NCBI GenBank assembly: GCA_020637215.1
Contig: JACJWI010000001.1
Coordinates: 927,187-991,186 of the forward strand
Origin: Microthrixaceae bacterium
Lineage (GTDB): Bacteria; Actinomycetota; Acidimicrobiia; Acidimicrobiales; Microtrichaceae
Direction: 5' to 3'
DNA: 64,000 nt
The position numbers and the translations under genes were made by a program. The notes beneath the pieces are model-generated. The model was not told where the DNA came from and made no database searches. It saw only the letters and a program-made list of their open reading frames with translations. Positions 8,357-18,418 of the stretch are shown in pieces. Positions within the stretch are counted from its first letter, which is position 1; every line of letters begins with the position of its first letter.

Positions 8357-8959
8357 TCAGGAGGACCCGGTCTCGGACGGGTCCTCGGCGAGGATGCCGT
8401 AGATCGCCTTGCGGGCATCGTTGAGGATCCGGGTGGCTCGCTCGACCTGATCCACAGTCCCGGTGTGGGTGACCTGCTTGAAGGCCATGGCCAGCTGGGC
8501 GATGGTGCGCCGGACGTCGACGGTGGCGCCGTCGCCGGCCACGGCATCCCAGGGGGCGGAGTCACCCTGGGCTGCCGCCCGGCGCCCGGAGTCGGTGAGG
8601 TGGAACACGTTCTTGCCGCCCTCGGGCTCGGATCGGACCAGGCCCTCGTCGGCGAGCATCTGCAGCGTCGGGTAGACCGAGCCGGGGCTCGGCTTCCAGG
8701 CGCCACCGGTGCGCTCATCGAGCTCGCTGATGATCTGGTAGCCGTGCATCGGCGCCTCGGCCAGGAGGGCCAGCACCGCGGCGCGGACGTCGCCCCGGTT
8801 GGCGCGGCCGCCGGAGCGGGAGCGGTGGCCTCCCCGACCCCGGCCGCGGCCGCTGCCTCTGATGGGACGTCCCCGCCCAACCCGACGGCCGAGCGGATCG
8901 TGGTGGTTGTTGTCGAGGTCGTGGTGGATGTCAGGGATGTGATGGTTGTCCGGTCGCAA
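8357..8959 (-). CDS. PadR-family transcriptional regulator with His/Arg-rich N-terminal extension
   Basis: A winged-helix PadR regulator (about 200 residues). The PadR domain (about residues 55-130) shows the signature ALLAEAPMHGYQIISELDERTGG ... SPGSVYPTLQMLADEGLV, followed by the beta-wing (GGKNVFHLTDSGRR) and a C-terminal dimerisation helix. The N-terminal ~50 residues are unusual: a His-rich segment (NHHIPDIHHDLDNNHH) then an Arg/Gly-rich stretch (GRGRGRGGHRSRSGGR), possibly metal- or nucleic-acid-binding. Start choice: a TTG at 8959 with AAAGGGG about 8 nt upstream. An in-frame ATG at 9067 would place both promoter palindromes inside the gene. Probably autoregulated through those palindromes. 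Confidence 0.8.
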   Translation of the reverse strand: MRPDNHHIPDIHHDLDNNHHDPLGRRVGRGRPIRGSGRGRGRGGHRSRSGGRANRGDVRAAVLALLAEAPMHGYQIISELDERTGGAWKPSPGSVYPTLQMLADEGLVRSEPEGGKNVFHLTDSGRRAAAQGDSAPWDAVAGDGATVDVRRTIAQLAMAFKQVTHTGTVDQVERATRILNDARKAIYGILAEDPSETGSS

Positions 8960-8984
8960 GGTTACGGCCCCTTTCGGTCCTTCG

Positions 8985-9002
8985 CCGGTCCGAACGGACC
9001 GG
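8985..9002. promoter_or_regulatory. 18-bp palindrome upstream of padR
   Basis: Perfect inverted repeat CCGGTCCG-AA-CGGACCGG. It lies 26 bp upstream of the proposed TTG start of padR and just downstream of a second palindrome (9022-9045), in the leader or promoter of the regulator gene. A second operator or a 5'-UTR hairpin are both possible. Confidence 0.5.
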
Positions 9003-9021
9003 AAGTACCGATCGGTCTCGA

Positions 9022-9045
9022 TCGGTTGCGATATATCGTGACCGA
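9022..9045. promoter_or_regulatory. 24-bp dyad with GATATATC core, candidate PadR operator
   Basis: TCGGT-TG-CGATATATCG-TG-ACCGA: a perfect 10-bp core palindrome (9029-9038) flanked by 5-bp arms that are also complementary. AT-rich ATATAT/GATATATC dyads are typical of PadR-type operators, and it sits upstream of the padR gene, so autoregulation is the simplest reading. A further 10-bp palindrome ACCGATCGGT (9007-9016) lies between the two sites. Confidence 0.55.
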
Positions 9046-9094
9046 TTCCGTGCGGCGCCGTCAACATCCGACCGGGAATCGGACGTGGGTTCGC

Positions 9095-10060
9095 TCAGGA
9101 GTCGAACGAGGGCTGGTCCCACCACGGGAACCAGTCCGGCAGATCTCCGGGCACCTGCTGGCGCCACTCGGGCGGGCGCTTCTCGAAGAAGGCGGTGATC
9201 CCCTCGCGGGCGTCCGCTCCCGATCCGGTGGTGGTGACCCCCGGCGAGTCGATCCGATGGGCCTCCATCGGGTGATCCGCCACCAGGCCCCTCCACATCA
9301 GCTGCCGGGTCAGAGCGACCGACACCGGTGCCGAGTTGGTGGCGATCTCGGTCGCCAGGGCCCGGGCTGCACCCAACAGGTCCTCGGGCGCGTGCAGGGA
9401 TCGGACCAACCCGCCGCCCAACGCCTCGGCCGCCGGGAACACCCTGGCCGTGTAGCACCACTCGAGCGCCTGCTGGATGCCGACCAGTCGGGGCAGGAAC
9501 CAGCTGGAGGCGGCCTCGGGGACGATCCCGCGGGCCGCGAAGACGAAACCGAACCGCGCCGAGTCCGACGCCAGCCGGATGTCCATCGGCAACGTCATGG
9601 TGGCGCCGATGCCCACCGCCGGGCCGTTGATGGCCGCGATGACCGGCTTGGTGACCTCGAAGATCCGCAGCGTGAGAACGCCGCCGAAGTCCCGCCGCGG
9701 GTCGACGGACCGGCGCATCGCGCGCTCCCCCGGCGACAGCTCCGAGGCCGCGGGGCCGCCGGGCGGGGCGCCCCCACCCTCGCCCAGCTCCGAGGCCGCC
9801 CCGGCCGCGGCCGATCCCGACGGGTCGAAGGCGTCCGCTCCGCCGACGAGGTCCGCCCCGGCGCAGAAGGCCCGCCCCGCGCCGGTGACGATCACCGCCC
9901 GGACATCGGGGTCGTCGTCGACTCGGTCGAACGCGTCGATCATCTCCAGGCACATGCGAACGGTGAACGCGTTCATGTGATCCGGTCGGTCGAGCGTGAT
10001 CGTGGCCACGCCGTCGCTGAGGTCGTAGCCGATCGTGCGGTAGCCGTCCCCCACCGTCAT
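9095..10060 (-). CDS. Enoyl-CoA hydratase/isomerase family protein
   Basis: A 321-residue crotonase-fold protein. The oxyanion/CoA loop is seen as GAGRAFCAGADL, the second oxyanion segment as AAINGPAVGIGATMTL, and a catalytic-type glutamate as GIVPEAASSW; the helix-10 tail reads GITAFFEKRPPEW. The first catalytic Glu region is GIGATMTL rather than the classic ExxxGGG, so the exact reaction (hydratase, isomerase or other) is uncertain. A Gly/Ala/Pro-rich insertion sits at about residues 75-110. The start was moved to the ATG at 10060 (MTVGDGYRTIGYD) with GGGGG directly upstream. It follows ftsX on the same strand with a 17-bp gap, so it may be read from the ftsEX transcript. Confidence 0.8.
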   Translation of the reverse strand: MTVGDGYRTIGYDLSDGVATITLDRPDHMNAFTVRMCLEMIDAFDRVDDDPDVRAVIVTGAGRAFCAGADLVGGADAFDPSGSAAAGAASELGEGGGAPPGGPAASELSPGERAMRRSVDPRRDFGGVLTLRIFEVTKPVIAAINGPAVGIGATMTLPMDIRLASDSARFGFVFAARGIVPEAASSWFLPRLVGIQQALEWCYTARVFPAAEALGGGLVRSLHAPEDLLGAARALATEIATNSAPVSVALTRQLMWRGLVADHPMEAHRIDSPGVTTTGSGADAREGITAFFEKRPPEWRQQVPGDLPDWFPWWDQPSFDS

Positions 10061-10077
10061 CCCCCTGTCGTCCCGGC

Positions 10078-10974
10078 TCACACCTTGAGGAACCGGCTCA
10101 CCGCGATGCCCGAGCCGATGCCACCGGTCAGGGCGCCGACCACGAAGATGATCAGGATCGAGGTCCAGAGCTGACCGGAGTCCCAGCGGATCTGGTTGAG
10201 CAGCTCGAAGCCGACCTGGTCGACGAAGTTGCGCTTCCAGAGCTGGTCGAAGCCCCACGCCCCCACCGCGGCCAACGCCGCGCCCAGAAGTCCGTGGACC
10301 AGGCCCTCGACGATGAACGGCAGTCGGATGAACCAGTTGCTGGCCCCGACCAGTCGCATGACCTCGATCTCGCGCCGCCGGGCGAACACCGCGGTGCGGA
10401 TGGTGTTGAAGATCAGCAGGACCGAGGCCGCGATCAGCACGCCGCCGACGATCAGCACCCAGGTGTTCAGCGTCCGCACCGAGGTCTGCATCCGTTTGGC
10501 GTACTCGGCTGCGTACTCGACGCGCAGCACGCCCTCCTTGGCCTCGAGCTCGTCGCCGAGCGACGAGACGATCTCGGCATCGGTCGACTTAGGCTTGATC
10601 CGGAAGCTCTGGGGCAGGTCCTCTGGCTTGATCGTGTTGACCAAGTCGGGCTGGTCGCGGAACAAGCGCTTGAACTCGTCGTAGGACCGGGCGCTGTCGT
10701 AGAAGTCGAACTCGCCGACCTGGGGACTGGAGTCGAGGGTCTTCTCCATCGCCTTGATCTGCTCGGCGGTGGCCGCCGGGTTCATGTAGACGAACAGGTC
10801 GACGTCGGAGCGCAGTCCCAGGAAGCTGTTGTTGATGCCGGCACCGATCAGGTAGCTGGCCGCGACCATGGCCAGCGACACCGCCACGGTGAGCACCGCC
10901 GCGAACGTGAGGGTCAGGTTCCGGACGAGGTTGGACCCCGTCTCGCGGAGGATGTAGTCAGCGCGTACGGCCAC
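10078..10974 (-). CDS. ftsX: Cell-division protein FtsX
   Basis: A 298-residue membrane partner of FtsE. It has an N-terminal cytoplasmic segment (MAVRADYILRETGSNLVRN) typical of actinobacterial FtsX, a first membrane helix at about residues 21-45, an extracytoplasmic domain (about 50-165), and three C-terminal helices around an FtsX/MacB fold (IRTAVFARRREIEVMRLVGASNWFIRLPF). With FtsE it activates peptidoglycan hydrolases at the septum. The gene starts 6 bp after ftsE, so the two are in one operon. The usual actinobacterial follower smpB is absent here. Confidence 0.95.
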   Translation of the reverse strand: MAVRADYILRETGSNLVRNLTLTFAAVLTVAVSLAMVAASYLIGAGINNSFLGLRSDVDLFVYMNPAATAEQIKAMEKTLDSSPQVGEFDFYDSARSYDEFKRLFRDQPDLVNTIKPEDLPQSFRIKPKSTDAEIVSSLGDELEAKEGVLRVEYAAEYAKRMQTSVRTLNTWVLIVGGVLIAASVLLIFNTIRTAVFARRREIEVMRLVGASNWFIRLPFIVEGLVHGLLGAALAAVGAWGFDQLWKRNFVDQVGFELLNQIRWDSGQLWTSILIIFVVGALTGGIGSGIAVSRFLKV

Positions 10975-10980
10975 GTCGCC

Positions 10981-11658
10981 TCACTCGTAGACGCCGCGGG
11001 CCTGGTCGCGAACGACCCGCCCCCGGTCGAGCTCGATGACCCGTCGGCGCATCGTGTCGACGATGCCGCGGTCGTGGGTGGCCATGACGACGGTGGTGCC
11101 CGTCCGGTTGATGCGGTCGAGCAGCTTCATGATGCCCACCGAGGTGGCCGGGTCCAGGTTCCCGGTCGGCTCATCCGCGAGCAGGATCAGCGGCCGGTTC
11201 ACGAAGGCCCGGGCGATCGACACCCGCTGCTGCTCGCCGCCGGAGAGCTCGTTGGGCATGTTCGACTGCTTCTTGGCCAGTCCGACCAGGTCGAGGATCT
11301 GGGGGACGGCCTCGCGGATGGCGGAGCGGGGTCGACCGATCGCCTCGAGCGCGAAGGCGACGTTCTCGTAGACGCTCTTGGTCGGCAGCAGCTTGAAGTC
11401 CTGGTAGATGCTGCCGATGTTGCGGCGCAGGTACGGCACCTTGTAGCCCGGCAGCTCGGCGATGTCCTTGCCGGCGACGAAGATCCGGCCCTTCTCGGGT
11501 CGCTCCTCGCGGTTGAGGAGCCGCAGGAAGGTGGACTTGCCCGACCCCGAGGGACCCACGAGGAAGACGAACTCGCCCTTGTCGATGTCGACCGAAGCGT
11601 CACGAAGGGCGACCATCTCGCCCTTGTAGATCTTGGTCACGTTCTCGAGCTTGATCAC
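10981..11658 (-). CDS. ftsE: Cell-division ATP-binding protein FtsE
   Basis: A 225-residue ABC ATPase. Walker A GPSGSGKST (about residues 36-44), Q-loop (YQDFKLLP), signature LSGGEQQRVSIARAF, Walker B LILLADEPTGNLD and switch His (MATHD) are all present. FtsE drives FtsX to switch on septal cell-wall hydrolysis. It lies in the order prfB-ftsE-ftsX, conserved in actinobacteria. A 5'-UTR hairpin precedes the start, and a TAACAT hexamer about 40 nt upstream on the minus strand could be its -10. Confidence 0.95.
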   Translation of the reverse strand: MIKLENVTKIYKGEMVALRDASVDIDKGEFVFLVGPSGSGKSTFLRLLNREERPEKGRIFVAGKDIAELPGYKVPYLRRNIGSIYQDFKLLPTKSVYENVAFALEAIGRPRSAIREAVPQILDLVGLAKKQSNMPNELSGGEQQRVSIARAFVNRPLILLADEPTGNLDPATSVGIMKLLDRINRTGTTVVMATHDRGIVDTMRRRVIELDRGRVVRDQARGVYE

Positions 11659-11670
11659 GCTGACCTCTCT

Positions 11671-11692
11671 CCGCGGGAGGGAGGACCCGCGG
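11671..11692 (-). promoter_or_regulatory. Stem-loop in the ftsE leader
   Basis: CCGCGGG (11671-11677) and CCCGCGG (11686-11692) form a perfect 7-bp stem with an 8-nt loop, 12 nt upstream of the ftsE ATG. It lies between a possible -10 (minus-strand TAACAT, about 11695-11700) and the start codon, so it could affect initiation. Confidence 0.4.
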
Positions 11693-11804
11693 CGATGTTA
11701 CGAACCTGTGACGATAGCTCAGCGGGGAGGGCCGCGAACCGACGTCGGCAGCAGTCTCTCAGCCCCGGCGCCGCAAGTGGCGGAGGCCCTGCGCTCACCC
11801 CACA

Positions 11805-11860
11805 CCCGTTCTGTTCGTTGGATCACAACACTCGTGTTGTGATCCAACGAACAGAACGGG
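11805..11860. repeat. Long perfect palindrome P1 downstream of prfB
   Basis: Two perfectly complementary 27-bp arms (11805-11831 and 11834-11860) separated by TC. The left arm begins CCCGTTCTGTTC and ends CACAACAC. It lies about 50 bp beyond the prfB stop and about 145 bp upstream of ftsE, all on the minus strand. A transcript would fold into a 27-bp hairpin without a U-tract. Its outer tip (CCGTTCTGT) resembles that of palindromes P2 and P3 (cGCTTTGTC) further along the window. It probably ends the prfB transcript. The rest of 11659-11911 shows no gene. Confidence 0.75.
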
Positions 11861-11911
11861 CAGCGCGGTCCGGGCAGGAGGGTCCGGGCAGGGGGCGTCG
11901 ACGTGACCGGG

Positions 11912-13015
11912 TCAGCCGCCGACGCGGACCCACTGGAGGTAGGCCTCCATCAGGTCGTCCAACTCGCCGTCGAGCACCGCCTCGGGGTTCGACAGCTCCA
12001 GGCCCGACCGCAGGTCCTTGACCTGCTGGTAGGGCTGCAACACGTAGTTGCGGTCCTGGCTCCCGAAGTCGACCGCCGCGCCCTCGCCGGTGATCTCGGC
12101 CAGCTTCTCGGCCCGCTTCTGACGTTCCAGGTCGAGCAGCTTGGCCTTGAGGATCTTCATGGCCCGGTCCTTGTTCTGGTGCTGGGACCGCTCGTTCTGA
12201 CACGAGGTGACGATGCCGGTGGGCAGGTGGGTGATCCGCACCGCCGAGTCGGTCACGTTGACGTGCTGGCCGCCGGCCCCCGACGAGCGGTACACGTCGA
12301 TGCGCAGGTCCTTGTCGTCGATGTCGATCTCGTCGTCGACGTCGTCGATCCACGGGGTGACCTTCACCGAAGCGAAGCTGGTCTGGCGACGGGCGTTGTT
12401 GTCGAACGGCGAGATGCGCACCAGCCGGTGCACCCCGTGCTCGGAGCGCATCCAGCCATAGGCGTTGCGACCCCGCAGCAGGAAGGTGGCCGAGGAGATG
12501 CCCGCCTCGGTGCCCTCGTTGAGCGACTCGATCTCCAGGTCCATGCCGGAGCGCTCCGCCCAACGCACGTACATGCGCAGCAGCATCTCGGCCCAGTCCT
12601 GGGCGTCGACGCCGCCGGCGCCCGAGTTGACCTCGACGATGGCGTCGCGGTCGTCGTAGTCGCCGGTGAACAGCGCCCGCAGCTCGAGGCGATCGAACTC
12701 GCCCACCAGCGACCCGAGCTCGGACTCGACCTCGGGCTCGAGCGACTCGTCGCCCTCCTCGCGGGCCAGCTCGGCCAGGGTGTCGACGTCGTCCACGCGG
12801 GACTCGAGCCGGTCGAAGAGATCGAGGTCGTCGCTCAGCTCGGCGAACTCCCGCTGCAGGGCCTGGGCGGACTCGGGCTCGTCCCACAGGTCCGGCCGAC
12901 CGAGCTCGGTCTCGAGCTGTGGACGGCGGGCCCGCAGCTCGGCGACGCGCAGGTAGCCCTCGGCCTCGGCCAGTCGGGTGCGGAGCGCGCTGATTCGGGG
13001 GGTGAAGTCCTGCAC
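11912..13015 (-). CDS. prfB: Peptide chain release factor 2
   Basis: A 367-residue class I release factor for UGA/UAA codons. The codon-recognition tripeptide is SPF (residues 202-204), diagnostic of RF2, and the peptidyl-hydrolysis motif GGQ is at 248-250 (SSGAGGQHVN). The N-terminal coiled-coil domain 1 and the C-terminal domain are full length. The gene is one continuous frame: the programmed +1 frameshift (with in-frame UGA near codon 26) that controls prfB in many bacteria is absent. It lies between secA and ftsE on the same strand; P1 follows it. Confidence 0.96.
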   Translation of the reverse strand: MQDFTPRISALRTRLAEAEGYLRVAELRARRPQLETELGRPDLWDEPESAQALQREFAELSDDLDLFDRLESRVDDVDTLAELAREEGDESLEPEVESELGSLVGEFDRLELRALFTGDYDDRDAIVEVNSGAGGVDAQDWAEMLLRMYVRWAERSGMDLEIESLNEGTEAGISSATFLLRGRNAYGWMRSEHGVHRLVRISPFDNNARRQTSFASVKVTPWIDDVDDEIDIDDKDLRIDVYRSSGAGGQHVNVTDSAVRITHLPTGIVTSCQNERSQHQNKDRAMKILKAKLLDLERQKRAEKLAEITGEGAAVDFGSQDRNYVLQPYQQVKDLRSGLELSNPEAVLDGELDDLMEAYLQWVRVGG

Positions 13016-13063
13016 GGTGTGGGTTCTCGTCTGTTCGGTCGGGCTCAGGCTGCTCGGTCGGGC

Positions 13064-15778
<2,715 letters not shown>

Positions 15779-15787
15779 AGCGGGCCC

Positions 15788-15793
15788 ACTCTA
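15788..15793 (-). promoter_or_regulatory. -10 hexamer of secA
   Basis: Minus-strand TAGAGT 9 nt before the secA ATG gives a transcription start within a few bases of the start codon: a leaderless or near-leaderless mRNA. Confidence 0.5.
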
Positions 15794-15856
15794 CCGGTGG
15801 CGGTGGTCGACCCCCTTGCGCCCACCGGCTCCGGCGCCGTTGTCGGGGCCGGGCCG

Positions 15857-15862
15857 TACGGT
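15857..15862 (+). promoter_or_regulatory. -10 hexamer of leaderless comF
   Basis: TACGGT lies 6 nt before the GTG at 15869. No Shine-Dalgarno is present. The spacing supports the GTG as the true start over longer in-frame extensions into secA antisense sequence. Confidence 0.55.
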
Positions 15863-15868
15863 CGGGCC

Positions 15869-16459
15869 GTGCTCGAGGTCCTGCTCCCCCGCCGCTGCGC
15901 CGTGTGCGCGGCGCCGGGCTCCGCCCTGTGCGGACCGTGCACGTCCCGGCTCCCGCCGGCACCCGATCGGGAGCCGCCCGTCGGGCTGGACGACTGCTGG
16001 GCGCTGCTGGCCTACGACGGGGAGACACCCCGGCTGGTCGCCGAGCTCAAGTTCCGGAACCACCGCGACGTCCTGTCGCCGGTCAGCCGGGCCCTGGCCC
16101 ACTTCGTGACCGGTTCCCCCAGCGCGGTGAACTCGGTCACCTGGGCTCCCACCAGCACCCGCCGACGTCGCCGGCGCGGCTTCGATCAGGCCGAACTGCT
16201 GGCCCGCGGCATCGGAGGCCGGGCGTCGACACCGGTGACCGGGGTGCTCGAACGGGTCTCCGCCGGCGCCCAGACCGGCGCCGACCGCGACCACCGGTTG
16301 CTCGGCCCCGCCTTCCGTGCGACCGCACCGGTGGCCGGACACGTCGTGGTGGTCGACGACGTGTGGACCACCGGGGCGACGCTGTCGGCCGCGGCCGCGA
16401 CGCTGCGAGAGGCGGGAGCGACGCGGGTCAGCGGGCTGGTGCTGGCCGTGCGCCCGTGA
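15869..16459 (+). CDS. comF: ComF-family phosphoribosyltransferase-like protein
   Basis: A 196-residue ComF/GntX protein. A short N-terminal zinc ribbon (LLPRRCAVCAAPGSALCGPC, four Cys) is followed by a type I phosphoribosyltransferase domain whose PRPP loop reads VVVVDDVWTTGATL. ComF proteins are linked to DNA uptake in naturally competent bacteria, but their biochemical role in actinobacteria is unclear. The conserved RRRGFDQAELLA segment is present. Divergent from secA. Its stop TGA abuts, with zero spacing, the stop of the convergent SDR gene (shared TGATCA). Confidence 0.88.
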   Translation: MLEVLLPRRCAVCAAPGSALCGPCTSRLPPAPDREPPVGLDDCWALLAYDGETPRLVAELKFRNHRDVLSPVSRALAHFVTGSPSAVNSVTWAPTSTRRRRRRGFDQAELLARGIGGRASTPVTGVLERVSAGAQTGADRDHRLLGPAFRATAPVAGHVVVVDDVWTTGATLSAAAATLREAGATRVSGLVLAVRP

Positions 16460-17326
16460 TCAGTTGCCCGGCAGCGCCATGGTCGGGTTCTCGCCTCCCA
16501 GCATCCGCTCCACCCGGTCCCGGACCATCGTCTGCCACTCCGGGTGCGTGAGGATGTAGAAGCGTCGCTCCTCGATCGCGCTCACGACCATGTCGGCGAC
16601 GACGGCGGGGCGTATCCCCTCGGCCACGAACCCGTCGATCATCGCCTTGAGCTGGGCGGCGTCGACCGGAACGTCACCGTCGGCGGCCTCGGCGGCGGCC
16701 TGGGCCGCCGCGACCTCGTCGGGCTGGTTGCGGTCCGACTCGTTGATGCGGGTCTGCACCCATCCGGGGCACAGCACGCTGATGCCCACCTCGGGGTGCA
16801 GCATCTCGAGCTCGACGTACATCGACTCCGACATGGTCACCACCGCGTGCTTGGACACGTTGTAGGGGCTCATGAACGCCGGTGAGGTCAGACCGGCCAT
16901 CGACGCGGTGTTGACGATGTGGCCACCGCCGCTGGCGATGATGCGCGGCGTGAATGACCGCAGGCCGTGCACCACGCCCATCAGGTTCACGCCCAGTACC
17001 CACTCCCAGGTGGACAGGTCGACCTCCCAGGTGGCGCCGCCGCTGCCCACCCCCGCGTTGTTGCAGGCCACGTGGAGGGCTCCGAACGTGTCGATCGCGG
17101 CCTGGCCGACACGCTCGACATCCGCGGCCCGGCTCACGTCCGCGGTGACGGCGAAGACGTCCGCACCGTCGCCGCGGAGGGCGTGGGCGGTCTCCTCGAG
17201 CGGCCCGGGCTCGATGTCGGCGAGAACGAGCTTCATGCCTCGGGCCGCGAAGGCGGCGGCCATGGCAGCGCCGATCCCGCTCGCCCCACCGGTCACGACC
17301 GCGACCTTGCCCTCGAACTCATCCAT
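16460..17326 (-). CDS. Short-chain dehydrogenase/reductase
   Basis: A 288-residue classical SDR. NAD(P)-binding TGGASGIG (about residues 12-19), the structural NNAG motif (VACNNAGVG), catalytic Ser in NTASMAGLTSPAF and YxxxK as YNVSK are all present. After residue 190 an unusual Ala/Asp-rich insertion (ESDRNQPDEVAAAQAAAEAADGD) precedes the substrate-binding helices. The acidic residue after strand 2 (VLADIEPG) favours NAD. The start was set at 17326 (MDEFEGKVAVVTGG) with GGGGGTG upstream. The substrate is unknown. It lies 60 bp after the patatin-like gene on the same strand. Confidence 0.85.
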   Translation of the reverse strand: MDEFEGKVAVVTGGASGIGAAMAAAFAARGMKLVLADIEPGPLEETAHALRGDGADVFAVTADVSRAADVERVGQAAIDTFGALHVACNNAGVGSGGATWEVDLSTWEWVLGVNLMGVVHGLRSFTPRIIASGGGHIVNTASMAGLTSPAFMSPYNVSKHAVVTMSESMYVELEMLHPEVGISVLCPGWVQTRINESDRNQPDEVAAAQAAAEAADGDVPVDAAQLKAMIDGFVAEGIRPAVVADMVVSAIEERRFYILTHPEWQTMVRDRVERMLGGENPTMALPGN

Positions 17327-17386
17327 GCCACACCCCCGGGACGACGTCACCTGCGGGCGACCACCCGAGGCCGGACGGAGCGTAGG

Positions 17387-18211
17387 TCAGACGACCGGCG
17401 CCGCGGCGAGGCGCTCGGCGCAACGCACACCCTGATCGACCGCCAGCGGATAGACCGCCCGGGCCCGATCCGCGTCGAAGAGGTTCATGGGGTTGCGCCC
17501 GGCGTGCGCCGCGATCGCCCGGTCGGGTCGGATGACGGTGATCCGACGGTCCGGATAACGGCGCCTGAAGGCCCGGACCTCGCGTTGGAGCAGCAGTCCG
17601 GCGCCTCTCCCCATCGCCCCCAGGTGCGGGCCGGCGAGAGGAGCGACGACGATGACCGACTCCGCCGCCGGCGCGGCGTCGACCGAGGTGGCCGAACGGA
17701 CTCCGCCGTCGACGTAGAGCCGGCCGTCGACCCGGTGCGCCGGGAGCAGTCCCGGCACCGCGGACGAGGCCGCCACCAGGTCCGACAAGCGGTAGCGGTC
17801 GCCGTCGAGGATGTGACGTCGACGGCTGCGCACGCAGACCGCCGAGACCGACACCAGCGGGTGGGTGGCCGCGCCGAACACCGACTCCGCGGCGTCGGCC
17901 AGGACCCCCGGTCGGCGGTTGGGGACCCTCGGGGCGTCGATCCCGGCGATCTCGTCGTAGGTGACGCCCAGCGCCACCACCGCGGCGGCCCAGGAACCCG
18001 CCGAGGTGCCGAGCGCCGGCGCGGACTCGACCGGGACTCCCGCCGCCGCCAGCCCGTGGGCGACACCGACGCAGTAGCCGATCCCGAACATGCCTCCCCC
18101 GCCGTACACCATCGACAGCGGACGCGGCGGCGTCGGGCTCGTCCCGACGTCGTGGCGTCCCGGCCGGTGCGTCCGCGGGTGGCGGAGGTCGATCGGGTGA
18201 TCCTGGGTCAT
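17387..18211 (-). CDS. Patatin-like phospholipase family protein
   Basis: A 274-residue Ser/Asp-dyad lipid acyl hydrolase. The oxyanion glycine loop is VYGGGGMFGIGY (about residues 35-46), the nucleophile elbow is GTSAG with S70, and the catalytic aspartate is in VDGG (D168). The start at 18211 has GGAGG exactly where expected (GGAGGCGAC before ATG). There is no signal peptide, so it is probably cytosolic or peripherally membrane-bound. It is divergent from an acyltransferase gene across 207 bp that holds a long palindrome, so the two may share control. The natural lipid substrate is unknown. Confidence 0.85.
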   Translation of the reverse strand: MTQDHPIDLRHPRTHRPGRHDVGTSPTPPRPLSMVYGGGGMFGIGYCVGVAHGLAAAGVPVESAPALGTSAGSWAAAVVALGVTYDEIAGIDAPRVPNRRPGVLADAAESVFGAATHPLVSVSAVCVRSRRRHILDGDRYRLSDLVAASSAVPGLLPAHRVDGRLYVDGGVRSATSVDAAPAAESVIVVAPLAGPHLGAMGRGAGLLLQREVRAFRRRYPDRRITVIRPDRAIAAHAGRNPMNLFDADRARAVYPLAVDQGVRCAERLAAAPVV

Positions 18212-18248
18212 GTCGCCTCCGTTCGCCCGAGCGGGCGGGGCCCGCCAC

Positions 18249-18272
18249 CTCGACGGTACGGGTACCGTCGAG
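18249..18272. promoter_or_regulatory. 24-bp palindrome between divergent patatin and acyltransferase genes
   Basis: CTCGACGGTAC-GG-GTACCGTCGAG: perfect 11-bp arms with a 2-bp centre. A smaller repeat CCACGT-N6-ACGTGG lies at 18296-18313. The 207-bp divergent region holds no gene, and the dyad sits 37 bp upstream of the patatin start. A shared operator for an unidentified regulator is plausible; no regulator is encoded next to it. Confidence 0.5.
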
Positions 18273-18418
18273 AGGCGACGAGAAGGTAATGCTCCCCACG
18301 TCGAGGAACGTGGACGCCTGACCCGGGGGGATCCGCCCATTCCCCGGCGGCCCCCGATCCGACAGGATCGAACGGGGCGACGTCCCCGACGCCGCCCCGA
18401 CCGCGGGCACCCCGCACG

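Noticed and set aside
11711..11735. TAGCTCAGCGGGG, resembling a tRNA D-arm
   Set aside because: No matching acceptor stem, anticodon stem or TPsiC sequence (GGTTCRA) at the needed distances; it lies in the ftsE upstream region.
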